This document shows positions 1-5,807 of a stretch of 5,807 bases of DNA, in pieces. Origin of the DNA: Oscillospiraceae bacterium (GTDB lineage Bacteria > Bacillota_A > Clostridia > Oscillospirales > Oscillospiraceae). The stretch lies in NCBI GenBank assembly GCA_017939025.1, contig JAGBAI010000031.1:1-5807 (forward strand), in the 5' to 3' direction. Numbering within the stretch: the stretch's first letter is position 1; each line of letters starts with the position of its first letter. Below the pieces are notes generated by a model that was not told the DNA's origin, did not search any database, and saw only the letters and a program-made list of their open reading frames with translations. A program made the translations under genes and the position numbers.

Positions 1-2
1 AA

Positions 3-626
3 AGCCTGAGTGTGGCATTGATCGAAAATGAAAATGCCAATCCTGTTGTGACCCATGGCTTGCCCGACGATGTATTCAACCGTACAGAAACGGTTCCGAT
101 GACCAAGAGTGAAGTACGCTGTGTGTGCCTTTCCAAACTGGTATTGACGGAAAAAGCGGTTGCCTGGGATGTGGGCGCCGGAACCGGCAGTGTTGCCATT
201 GAGATGGCACTGCAAGCCCGCAAAGGTGCAGTTTATGCCATTGAGCGTAAAGATGTAGCACTGGAAATTCTGCAGGAGAATGTCCGTAAGTTCCGTACAT
301 CTAATCTGACAGTTGTTCCGGGAACTGCCCCCGAAGCCTGCACTGACTTGCCTGCGCCTACTCATGCGTTCATCGGCGGCAGCAGCGGCAACATGCAGGA
401 AATCATCGCACTGCTGCTTCAAAAGAATCCGAACGTTAGAATTGTAGCCACTGCCATTGCACTGGAATCCATTGCAGAATTAACGGCTTGTATGAAGCAT
501 TTTGCTTTTGAGGAAACGGAAGTGGTTAGTATGACCGTAGCCCGAAACCGGAAAGCAGGACCTTACAATCTGATGACCGGGCAGAATCCCATTTATATTT
601 TCACCATGCAGGGAGGAAAACTCTGA
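3..626 (+). CDS. cbiT: CbiT domain, cobalt-precorrin C15-methyltransferase/decarboxylase; 3' part of a probable CbiE-CbiT fusion (5' truncated)
   Basis: CbiT uses S-adenosylmethionine to methylate C15 and decarboxylates the acetate on C12 of the corrin precursor, giving (cobalt-)precorrin-8. Counting from the first complete codon at base 3, a class I methyltransferase motif DVGAGTGS lies at residues 56-63, after the family-typical MTKSEVR at 33-39. IERK at 80-83 is the likely ribose-binding acidic end of strand 2, and GGSSGNM at 125-131 is the CbiT signature. The frame is open to the left edge (SLSVALIEN), and GLPDDVF at 19-25 matches the linker joining CbiE to CbiT in CobL-like proteins. I therefore read it as the end of a CbiET fusion whose CbiE half (C5 methylation) is outside the window. 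A GTG at base 12 could be called as a start, but it sits inside what looks like the last CbiE strand. The stop codon overlaps the cbiB start by one base. The CbiT identity is secure; the fusion is likely but unproven here. Confidence 0.9.
   Translation, partial: SLSVALIENENANPVVTHGLPDDVFNRTETVPMTKSEVRCVCLSKLVLTEKAVAWDVGAGTGSVAIEMALQARKGAVYAIERKDVALEILQENVRKFRTSNLTVVPGTAPEACTDLPAPTHAFIGGSSGNMQEIIALLLQKNPNVRIVATAIALESIAELTACMKHFAFEETEVVSMTVARNRKAGPYNLMTGQNPIYIFTMQGGKL
612..616 (+). promoter_or_regulatory. Ribosome binding site of cbiB
   Basis: A GGAGG core within GGGAGGA lies in the last codons of the CbiT gene, nine bases ahead of the ATG at 626. It supports that ATG as the start of cbiB and implies translational coupling through the TGATG overlap. 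Confidence 0.8.
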
Positions 627-1591
627 TGTGGCACCTTTGTGCGTTATGCATCGGCTTTGCCATCGACCTGATTGTGGGAGATCCACATAGTATCCCACAC
701 CCGGTAATTTTCATTGGCAAGCTGATTACAGCAATTGAGACTCTGGTGCGGAAGGTGTTTCCGAAGACCGTCAGAGGAGAGAACGTCGCAGGCTTCATTC
801 TGTGGCTGCTGGTGGCTGCGATCTCCACAGCGGTTCCGGCCCTTCTGCGGCTACTCTGTTACGGGGTGAATACCTGGCTTGGCCTTGCAATTGAGAGCAT
901 CATGTGCTGGCAGATCCTTGCAACCAAGTCGCTGAAAGACGAAAGCATGAAGGTCTATGATGCCCTGCAAACCGGAGATATTGAGAAATCCCGTTATGCA
1001 GTGTCCATGATCGTCGGCCGGGATACAGCCAGGTTGGATGACAAGGCCGTTGCAAGGGCAGCGGTGGAAACCGTTGCGGAAAACACCTCCGACGGTATCG
1101 TAGCACCGCTGATTTTCTTATGCCTCGGCGGTGCGCCCCTGGGCTTTTTCTACAAGGCGGTGAACACCATGGACTCCATGTTGGGCTATGTGGAAATGCC
1201 CTATAAGAACATCGGTCTGGTGTCTGCCAAGATGGATGATGTCGTGAATTATATTCCTGCCCGTTTGTCTGCCCTTGTGATGCTGGCAGCTGGTTGGCTG
1301 ATGAAACTGGATGTGAAGAACGGCTGGAGGATTTTCAAGCGGGACCGCTATAACCACGCCAGTCCCAATTCTGCACAGACCGAATCTGTCTGCGCTGGTC
1401 TTCTGGGTCTTCGCTTGGCGGGAGATGCCTGGTATCACGGCGAGCTGCATAAGAAAAAGTTCATCGGCGATGCCCTGCGGGAAATCGAATACGAAGATAT
1501 TAAGCGTGCCTGCCGTTTGCTGTATGTGACGGCAGTGCTGTCCCTGATCCTGTTTGGCGGACTGAAACTGTTGTTTCTGGTGGTGATTTGA
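626..1591 (+). CDS. cbiB: Adenosylcobinamide-phosphate synthase CbiB
   Basis: CbiB is an integral membrane protein that joins adenosylcobyric acid to (R)-1-amino-2-propanol O-phosphate (or the free amine) to give adenosylcobinamide phosphate. At 321 residues it is of normal family length. Conserved blocks are GDPHSIPHPV (18-27), AVETVAENTSDGIVAPL (146-162), VNTMDSMLGY (179-188), NYIPARL (208-214) and HASPNSAQTES (244-254). Hydrophobic segments appear at about 4-18, 54-75, 78-98, 157-176, 214-227 and 299-321, and the protein ends within the last one. The ATG start has a good ribosome binding site and overlaps the previous stop by one base; its own stop overlaps the cobD start in the same way. 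It stands directly before the gene that makes its aminopropanol phosphate substrate. The symbol cobD is used for this enzyme in the aerobic (Pseudomonas) nomenclature, which should not be confused with the next gene. No defect is visible and the call is very secure. Confidence 0.97.
   Translation: MWHLCALCIGFAIDLIVGDPHSIPHPVIFIGKLITAIETLVRKVFPKTVRGENVAGFILWLLVAAISTAVPALLRLLCYGVNTWLGLAIESIMCWQILATKSLKDESMKVYDALQTGDIEKSRYAVSMIVGRDTARLDDKAVARAAVETVAENTSDGIVAPLIFLCLGGAPLGFFYKAVNTMDSMLGYVEMPYKNIGLVSAKMDDVVNYIPARLSALVMLAAGWLMKLDVKNGWRIFKRDRYNHASPNSAQTESVCAGLLGLRLAGDAWYHGELHKKKFIGDALREIEYEDIKRACRLLYVTAVLSLILFGGLKLLFLVVI
1579..1587 (+). promoter_or_regulatory. Ribosome binding site of cobD, decides the start
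   Basis: GGTGGTGAT matches the consensus GGAGGTGAT at eight of nine positions. It leaves seven bases between its GTGG core (1580-1583) and the ATG at 1591, but only four before an in-frame TTG at 1588. The spacing favours the ATG, which overlaps the cbiB stop as TGATG. Confidence 0.75.
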
Positions 1592-2631
1592 TGTTATTTG
1601 GAACGAACAATCCCCATGGCGGTGATATTTACGGGGAAGAGATTCTGCTGGACTTCTCTGCTAATACAAACCCCTTTGGAACGCCCCAGGGCGTTTTGGA
1701 TGCCGTGTGCTCCGCATTGCCGGAAATGCACCGCTATCCCGACCCCTACTGCCGAAAGCTGTCCCAGGCCATTTCGGACTTTGAAGGTGTCCCGCGGGAC
1801 TACATTCTTTGCGGCAACGGTGCTGCCGATCTGATCTATGCCTATTGTGAGGCGGTTCGTCCGAAGCTGGCTGTCGAACTGGCACCGACTTTTTCGGAAT
1901 ATACCCTGGGACTGAAACGGGTAGGATGCCGGGTGGAACGCTTCTTTCTAACACCGGAAAATGACTTTACGTTGGATGATGGCTTTCTTACGTTTTTGGC
2001 AGAACAAAAACCGGAAGCAGTGTTCCTGTGCAATCCAAACAATCCCACGGGAAAAATCATTGCGCCAGAACTTATGAAAAAGATCCTTGCATTCTGCGCG
2101 AAACATAACACGCAGCTGTTTGTGGATGAATGCTTTCTGGATCTTTCTGACAGTGGAGAAAGCTTGAAGCAGTATCTTGCAAACAATCAGAATCTCTTTA
2201 TTCTGAAAGCCTTCACCAAAAGCTACGGTATGGCAGGTATCCGTCTTGGCTACTGTCTGTGTTCCGATGAGAAACTGCTTGCTCGTATGGCAGCAGCCTC
2301 TCAGCCCTGGAATGTATCCAGCCTGGCCCAAGCAGCAGGTGTGGCAGCTTTACAGGAAAGGGAATTCATACAGAAGACCAAAGATTTGATTGCAGTGGAA
2401 CGGGAGTGGCTGAAACGGGAGCTGGAAGCGCTGGGATTCCGGGTCATCCCATCCAGTGTCAATTATCTGCTGTTCCAGGCAAAGCCTGATCTGCATAGGA
2501 AACTGAAAACAAAGAAAATCGCCATCCGAAACTGTGATAATTACTATGGCCTGGGGCCGGGCTGGTATCGGATTGCGGTTCGGCTCCATGAAGAAAATGA
2601 AGCTCTGATCCGGGCAATGAAAGAGGTGTGA
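1591..2631 (+). CDS. cobD: L-threonine-O-3-phosphate decarboxylase CobD (PLP fold type I)
   Basis: CobD decarboxylates L-threonine O-3-phosphate to (R)-1-amino-2-propanol O-phosphate, the linker that CbiB attaches to cobyric acid. The 346-residue protein is a class I/II aminotransferase-fold enzyme close to histidinol-phosphate aminotransferase. Visible motifs are [13 protein letters not shown] at 20-32, RYPDPY at 48-53 (substrate region), the phosphate-binding GNGAAD at 75-80, CNPNNPTG at 147-154 (PLP ring contact), FVDE at 177-180 with Asp179 as the pyridine-nitrogen partner, and [14 protein letters not shown] at 208-221 with Lys210 as the expected Schiff-base lysine. RIAVR (327-331) carries the carboxylate-binding arginine. 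Fold and cofactor follow from the motifs. The choice of decarboxylase over HisC rests on its place between cbiB and cbiP and on the [10 protein letters not shown] start typical of CobD. It ends KEV-stop, where GAGGTG also serves as the cbiP ribosome binding site; the gap to cbiP is two bases. Confidence 0.9.
   Translation: MLFGTNNPHGGDIYGEEILLDFSANTNPFGTPQGVLDAVCSALPEMHRYPDPYCRKLSQAISDFEGVPRDYILCGNGAADLIYAYCEAVRPKLAVELAPTFSEYTLGLKRVGCRVERFFLTPENDFTLDDGFLTFLAEQKPEAVFLCNPNNPTGKIIAPELMKKILAFCAKHNTQLFVDECFLDLSDSGESLKQYLANNQNLFILKAFTKSYGMAGIRLGYCLCSDEKLLARMAAASQPWNVSSLAQAAGVAALQEREFIQKTKDLIAVEREWLKRELEALGFRVIPSSVNYLLFQAKPDLHRKLKTKKIAIRNCDNYYGLGPGWYRIAVRLHEENEALIRAMKEV
2623..2626 (+). promoter_or_regulatory. 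Ribosome binding site of cbiP, decides the start
   Basis: A GAGG core inside AAAGAGGTG, formed by the last codons of cobD, lies seven bases before the ATG at 2634. The alternative in-frame GTG at 2628 is only one base after this core and cannot use it, so the ATG is the start. Confidence 0.8.
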
Positions 2632-2633
2632 CC

Positions 2634-4097
2634 ATGGCAAAGAACATTATGATCCAGGGAACTATGTCCAATGCGGGCAAGAGCCTGCTGTGTGCAGGCC
2701 TGTGCCGAATTTTCAAACAGGACGGTTACCGGGTAGCCCCTTTCAAAAGCCAGAATATGGCGCTGAATTCCTTTATCACCGCTGATGGCGGTGAAATGGG
2801 TCGGGCACAGGTGGTACAGGCGGAAGCCGCAGGCATTGCCCCGGATGTTCGTATGAATCCTATCCTCCTAAAACCCACTACCGATGTGGGCAGCCAGGTC
2901 ATTGTGAACGGCGTGGTTCAGGGCAATATGCGGGCCATGGAGTATTACAAGCGGAAACAGGAGTTTATCCCAGCAGTCATGGAAGCCTACAACTCGTTGG
3001 CAGCGGAGTATGACATCATCGTCATTGAAGGTGCTGGCAGTCCTGCGGAGATCAATCTGAAGCAGGAGGATATCGTGAACATGGGCCTTGCAAGATTAGT
3101 GGATGCTCCTGTTCTGCTGGTGGGTGATATTGACCGGGGCGGTGTGTTTGCTCAGCTTTATGGCACCGTAGCGCTCCTGGAGGATGACGAAAGGGCCAGA
3201 ATCAAGGGCACCGTGGTTAACAAATTCCGGGGTGACAAAAAAATACTGGAGTCGGGCATTAAAATACTGGAAGATCTCTGCGGTGTCCCGGTGGCAGGTG
3301 TGATTCCCTATACCTATGTGGATGTGGATGATGAAGACAGCCTGAGCGAGCGGTTCAACCGCAGCTCGGAACGAAAGCTTCTGGATATCGCCGTGATTCG
3401 ACTGCCCAGAATCTCCAATTTTACAGATTTCAGCCCCTTTGAACGGTACGAAAATGTTTCCCTGCGGTACGTGGAGAAGGTATCTGACTTACAGAAACCG
3501 GATATGATTCTGATTCCCGGAACCAAGAGTACCATTTCGGATCTGAAATGGCTGCGCCAGAGCGGTCTGGAAACTGCGGTTCTGAAAGCCGCAGCATCCG
3601 GAACGCTGGTATTCGGCATTTGCGGTGGTTATCAGATGCTGGGAAGAACGGTTTCCGATCCGGACCAGGTAGAAGCTGCAGGAGTGACAGAAATTGCCGG
3701 TATGGACTTGCTTCCCATGGATACGGTTTTTCATGGGGAGAAGGTACAGACCCAAACCAGCGGTATCTTTGCAGGGATCGAAGGAATGCTGTCCGGCTTA
3801 AACGGTATTTCCTATGAGGGGTATGAGATTCACATGGGCCGCAGCGAGGTTTCGCTGGCCCCGGTTACAGGGAAAGGCAATGTCTATGGCAGCTACATTC
3901 ACGGTATTTTCGATGCCCCCGGTGTCACAGATACAATTCTCAAAGCCCTGTGCCAGCAAAAGGGTATCGATTTTGATGCCCTGGGCACCTTTGATATGAG
4001 GGCCTATAAGGAGCAGCAGTATGACAAACTGGCTGCCGCTGTCCGGGAGGGACTGGACATGGAACTGGTCTACAAGATCCTGAACCGGGAGGTGTAA
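2634..4097 (+). CDS. cbiP: Adenosylcobyric acid synthase, glutamine-hydrolysing (CbiP/CobQ)
   Basis: CbiP amidates the b, d, e and g side chains of adenosylcobyrinic acid a,c-diamide, using glutamine and ATP, to give adenosylcobyric acid. The 487-residue protein has normal length and two domains. The N-terminal dethiobiotin-synthetase-like ATPase half carries [12 protein letters not shown] (6-17, P-loop), [11 protein letters not shown] (36-46), [14 protein letters not shown] (129-142) and [11 protein letters not shown] (163-173). The C-terminal class I-like glutamine amidotransferase half (from about 250) carries IPGTKST (294-300), [11 protein letters not shown] (327-337) with Cys330 as the nucleophile, and [10 protein letters not shown] (418-427) with His423 as the catalytic histidine. 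FGICGGYQ and the P-loop form separate it from CbiA/CobB, the a,c-diamide synthase. The product of CobA, encoded just downstream, is the adenosylated substrate, and the CbiP product goes to CbiB. The stop is three bases before cobA. No defect is visible. Confidence 0.97.
   Translation: MAKNIMIQGTMSNAGKSLLCAGLCRIFKQDGYRVAPFKSQNMALNSFITADGGEMGRAQVVQAEAAGIAPDVRMNPILLKPTTDVGSQVIVNGVVQGNMRAMEYYKRKQEFIPAVMEAYNSLAAEYDIIVIEGAGSPAEINLKQEDIVNMGLARLVDAPVLLVGDIDRGGVFAQLYGTVALLEDDERARIKGTVVNKFRGDKKILESGIKILEDLCGVPVAGVIPYTYVDVDDEDSLSERFNRSSERKLLDIAVIRLPRISNFTDFSPFERYENVSLRYVEKVSDLQKPDMILIPGTKSTISDLKWLRQSGLETAVLKAAASGTLVFGICGGYQMLGRTVSDPDQVEAAGVTEIAGMDLLPMDTVFHGEKVQTQTSGIFAGIEGMLSGLNGISYEGYEIHMGRSEVSLAPVTGKGNVYGSYIHGIFDAPGVTDTILKALCQQKGIDFDALGTFDMRAYKEQQYDKLAAAVREGLDMELVYKILNREV
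4088..4092 (+). promoter_or_regulatory. Ribosome binding site of cobA
   Basis: A GGAGG core within GGGAGGTG lies at the very end of cbiP, eight bases ahead of the ATG at 4101. As at the cobD end, the GAGGTG-stop arrangement fixes the upstream protein's last residues as EV. Confidence 0.8.
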
Positions 4098-4100
4098 GGC

Positions 4101-4619
4101 ATGCCGGGACTGATTCACGTATACTGCGGTGACGGGAAAGGAAAAACCACAGCCGCCATTGGTCTGGCTGTCCGTGCAGCCGGTGCGGGAAAGAAAGTGG
4201 TATTCACCCAGTTTTTCAAGGACGGAAGCTCCTCCGAAATCCGGGTGTTGCAGGGTGTGGAAAATATCCAGATTCTGCACTGCAATACTGTCCGGGGCTT
4301 CTGGAAACGGATGACGGATGCGCAGAAAGCAAGAGCAAGTGAAGATTATACCCGGTTGTTTTCGGAAGTCACCCGATTGGCAATGGATGCCGATTTGCTG
4401 GTTCTGGATGAAATCGTATCTGCCTGCAACCATGGCACCATTGCAGAGGTAGTTGTTACAGATTTTCTGCGCAGCAAACCGGAAAAACTGGAAGTGGTGC
4501 TGACCGGGCGTAATCCGTCGGAACACTTGCTGCGACTTGCGGACTATGTGACACAAATGCAGAAAATCAAACACCCCTATGACTGCGGAATCGCCGCCAG
4601 AAAAGGAATTGAGTTTTAA
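4101..4619 (+). CDS. cobA: ATP:corrinoid adenosyltransferase, CobA/BtuR/CobO family
   Basis: The enzyme transfers the 5'-deoxyadenosyl group of ATP to the reduced Co(I) corrinoid, forming the carbon-cobalt bond. The 172-residue protein is a RecA-like P-loop ATPase. It shows GDGKGKTTA at 10-18 (the CobA-type P-loop), FTQFFKDG at 35-42, LLVLDE at 99-104 (Walker B), VLTGRNP at 133-139 and the family-typical IKHPYDCGIAARKGI at 156-170. Phe67-Trp68 probably stand for the aromatic pair (Phe91 and Trp93 in the Salmonella enzyme) that pushes away the lower ligand; the exact alignment is uncertain. It starts right at the first strand, so it lacks the roughly 25-residue N-terminal arm of the enterobacterial protein. 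This short form looks normal for clostridial relatives. The final TAA overlaps the next start as TAATG. The family call is very secure, and the context makes de novo synthesis its likely main role, though salvage is possible. Confidence 0.96.
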   Translation: MPGLIHVYCGDGKGKTTAAIGLAVRAAGAGKKVVFTQFFKDGSSSEIRVLQGVENIQILHCNTVRGFWKRMTDAQKARASEDYTRLFSEVTRLAMDADLLVLDEIVSACNHGTIAEVVVTDFLRSKPEKLEVVLTGRNPSEHLLRLADYVTQMQKIKHPYDCGIAARKGIEF

Positions 4620-5807
4620 TGAATCGGACAATTCGTAAAAAATCAGATATCACAGAGGAAGTTCTGCGTCCTTCCCAAACGACGGAAGCCCAGCGCCGGG
4701 AATGGGCCATCGCCCAGCTTCGGAAAAAGGCGGAAGAATTGGGTAAGCTCCCCAGAAAAGCGGACTTTGTGGATGTGGACTGTATTCGGATCAAAGCGGC
4801 TCTGGGCCCCTGGCCCCGGGCATTGGAAGCAGCAGGACTTAAGATCCCGAAAGCAGAAAGGGTGCAGAATAAGAAAATGGAGCTGAACACGGTTATTTCC
4901 ACCATCACACCTCTTGATGATGCAGCCATGGTCGCTGCCCGTGAGCGGCAGGCGCAGCTTGCCAAACCTCCCGGGAGTTTGGGCCGTCTGGAAGATCTGT
5001 CCATCCAATTGGCTGGTATCACCGGAAGCGTACATAACACAATCGAAAAGAAACATCTGCTGGTATTTGCCGCTGACAATGGTGTGGTGGAAGAAGGGGT
5101 TTCCTCTGCACCGCAGTCTGTGACATTGATGCAGACCATCAATCTGACCAGAGCGAAAACCGGCGCTTCCACTCTCTGTAAGCACTTAGGCTGCGGCATT
5201 ACCGTCTGTGATGTGGGTGTAAATGCGGACATCCCGGAGCCAAAGGTGCTGAACCGTAAAATCGCCTACGGTACACACAACATTGTAAAGGGTCCTGCCA
5301 TGAGCCGGAAGCAGGCAGTCAAGGCGATCATGACCGGCATCGAACTGGCAAAGGAAACCGATGCAGATGTGATAGGCATCGGTGAAATGGGCATTGGCAA
5401 TACCACTACCTCTTCTGCGGTGTTATCCGTTCTGCTGAATGCCGATGTGGATGCGGTAACTGGCCGGGGCGGCGGTATCACGGATGAGAGTTTCTTAAAA
5501 AAGAAGCAGGTCATTAAGACCGCTATCGATGTGAACAAGCCTGACAAAAATGACGTGATCGATGTTCTGGCAAAGGTGGGCGGTTTTGACATTGCAGCCA
5601 TGTGCGGTGCCTTTTTAGGCAGTGCTGCCACCCGCCGTCCGGTGGTCATTGATGGTTTTATTTCCGCAGTAGCAGCCCTGTGTGCTTACAAGCTCAGCCC
5701 CAACGTGAGAGGGTATCTGATTCCCAGTCATGCTTCCTATGAAATCGGCTACAAATTAGCAATGGATGCCATGGACCTACAGCCAATGCTTCTGTTGGGA
5801 ATGCGGC
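4619..5807 (+). CDS. cobT: Nicotinate-nucleotide:dimethylbenzimidazole phosphoribosyltransferase CobT with an 86-residue N-terminal extension (3' truncated)
   Basis: CobT transfers phosphoribose from nicotinate mononucleotide to the lower-ligand base (classically 5,6-dimethylbenzimidazole), giving the alpha-ribazole phosphate used in the last assembly step. The frame from the ATG at 4619 stays open for 396 codons to the window edge. Residues 87-396 are ordinary CobT: AKPPGSLGRLE (115-125), AADNGVVEEGV (151-161), GEMGIGNTTTSSA (255-267) with Glu256 expected to match Salmonella Glu174, GRGGGITDE (282-290) and IPSHASYE (368-375). The window stops at LLLGMR, just before the usual LGEG motif with the catalytic glutamate, so about 50 residues are missing. 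The normal start would be Met87 (base 4877). That ATG has only a GGG tract 14 bases upstream, while the ATG at 4619 overlaps the cobA stop and has AAGGA at 4603-4607, 11 bases ahead. I prefer 4619 and treat the first 86 residues as a fused domain; an additional internal start remains possible. Confidence 0.9.
   Translation, partial: MNRTIRKKSDITEEVLRPSQTTEAQRREWAIAQLRKKAEELGKLPRKADFVDVDCIRIKAALGPWPRALEAAGLKIPKAERVQNKKMELNTVISTITPLDDAAMVAARERQAQLAKPPGSLGRLEDLSIQLAGITGSVHNTIEKKHLLVFAADNGVVEEGVSSAPQSVTLMQTINLTRAKTGASTLCKHLGCGITVCDVGVNADIPEPKVLNRKIAYGTHNIVKGPAMSRKQAVKAIMTGIELAKETDADVIGIGEMGIGNTTTSSAVLSVLLNADVDAVTGRGGGITDESFLKKKQVIKTAIDVNKPDKNDVIDVLAKVGGFDIAAMCGAFLGSAATRRPVVIDGFISAVAALCAYKLSPNVRGYLIPSHASYEIGYKLAMDAMDLQPMLLLGMR
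4703..4843 (+). other. HNH_repeat-like (homing endonuclease associated repeat) domain at the CobT N-terminus
   Basis: Residues 29-75 of the extended CobT show the pattern I associate with the small homing-endonuclease-associated repeat family (Pfam HNH_repeat). There is a helix LRKKAEELGKLPRKADF (34-50), a short spacer, then IRIKAALGPWPRALEAAGLK (56-75), which matches the usual FGSW..ALEAAGL ending. That family is a small helical unit found near HNH or homing endonucleases and in other proteins, and is thought to bind nucleic acid. The whole 86-residue extension has 21 Lys/Arg against 12 Asp/Glu, in keeping with this. A lysine-rich linker (76-86) joins it to CobT. No HNH catalytic residues are present, so it is not a nuclease. 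The match is by eye from memory of the family, not a profile search; the function in CobT is unknown. Confidence 0.55.

Noticed and set aside
12..14. GTG as the true start of a separate CbiT gene
   Set aside because: The frame is open further left, the preceding residues look like the end of CbiE and no ribosome binding site can be seen in the 11 bases before it. It cannot be fully excluded because the window ends there.
1588..1590. TTG one codon upstream as the cobD start
   Set aside because: The ATG at 1591 is better spaced from the GGTGGTGAT site and forms the usual TGATG overlap.
2628..2630. GTG as the cbiP start
   Set aside because: It overlaps its own ribosome binding site, while the ATG at 2634 is well spaced and gives the normal N-terminus.
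1591..2631. Histidinol-phosphate aminotransferase (HisC) as the identity of the PLP enzyme
   Set aside because: The fold is shared, but there are no histidine genes nearby, and the position between cbiB and cbiP along with the [10 protein letters not shown] start favours CobD.
3238..3270. Two copies of AAAATACTGGA 20 bases apart in cbiP
   Set aside because: They encode the ordinary residues KKILE and IKILED within a conserved region. Only two imperfectly placed copies exist, so this is chance and not a repeat element.
3798..4631. Long open frame of 277 codons on the minus strand opposite the end of cbiP and all of cobA
   Set aside because: It is antisense to two genes with complete conserved motifs, its translation shows no recognisable domain, and no ribosome binding site or separate promoter is apparent. 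It is a shadow frame.
4703..4843. Active homing endonuclease or intein in cobT
   Set aside because: The segment is too short, lacks HNH or LAGLIDADG catalytic motifs, and sits ahead of the CobT core without interrupting it.
4567..5232. Minus-strand open frame of 221 codons opposite the start of cobT
   Set aside because: It covers the N-terminal extension and the CobT core, is rich in Ser, Arg and Cys in low-complexity fashion and has no family features. The plus strand explains this region.

Overview
The window is a dense, single-strand run of six cobalamin (vitamin B12) biosynthesis genes, all on the + strand, and both ends cut through a gene. The order is the CbiT half of a probable CbiE-CbiT fusion, then cbiB, cobD (threonine-phosphate decarboxylase), cbiP (cobyric acid synthase), cobA (corrinoid adenosyltransferase) and cobT (nicotinate-nucleotide:dimethylbenzimidazole phosphoribosyltransferase). 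Roughly half of the bases are G+C. The gene order, the short CobA with its FW and IKHPYDCGIAARKGIEF-type tail, the AGGAGGTG-like ribosome binding sites and the split cbi/cob vocabulary all suggest a member of the Firmicutes, probably an anaerobic clostridial (gut-type) bacterium. This placement is inference; no taxonomic marker is present.

Layout: 3-626 CbiT domain (5' end outside the window); 626-1591 cbiB; 1591-2631 cobD; 2634-4097 cbiP; 4101-4619 cobA; 4619-5807 cobT (3' end outside the window). Three junctions share one base (TGATG, TGATG, TAATG) and the other two are 2 and 3 bases. There is therefore no intergenic stretch, and I see no promoter, terminator, riboswitch, RNA gene, repeat array or mobile element. 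Any cobalamin riboswitch would lie upstream of the left edge.

The genes work together. CbiT methylates and decarboxylates the corrin ring late in ring construction. CobA puts the adenosyl group on cobalt. CbiP amidates four side chains to give adenosylcobyric acid. CobD makes the aminopropanol phosphate linker and CbiB joins it to cobyric acid. CobT activates the lower-ligand base for the final assembly. The remaining late steps (CobU/CobP/CobY, CobS, CobC) are not in the window.

The one feature that is out of the ordinary is at the start of cobT. The reading frame begins 86 codons ahead of the normal CobT start and encodes a basic, helical segment that resembles the small 'homing endonuclease associated repeat' (HNH_repeat) domain, fused in frame to an apparently ordinary CobT. 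Everything else is conventional B12 biosynthesis.
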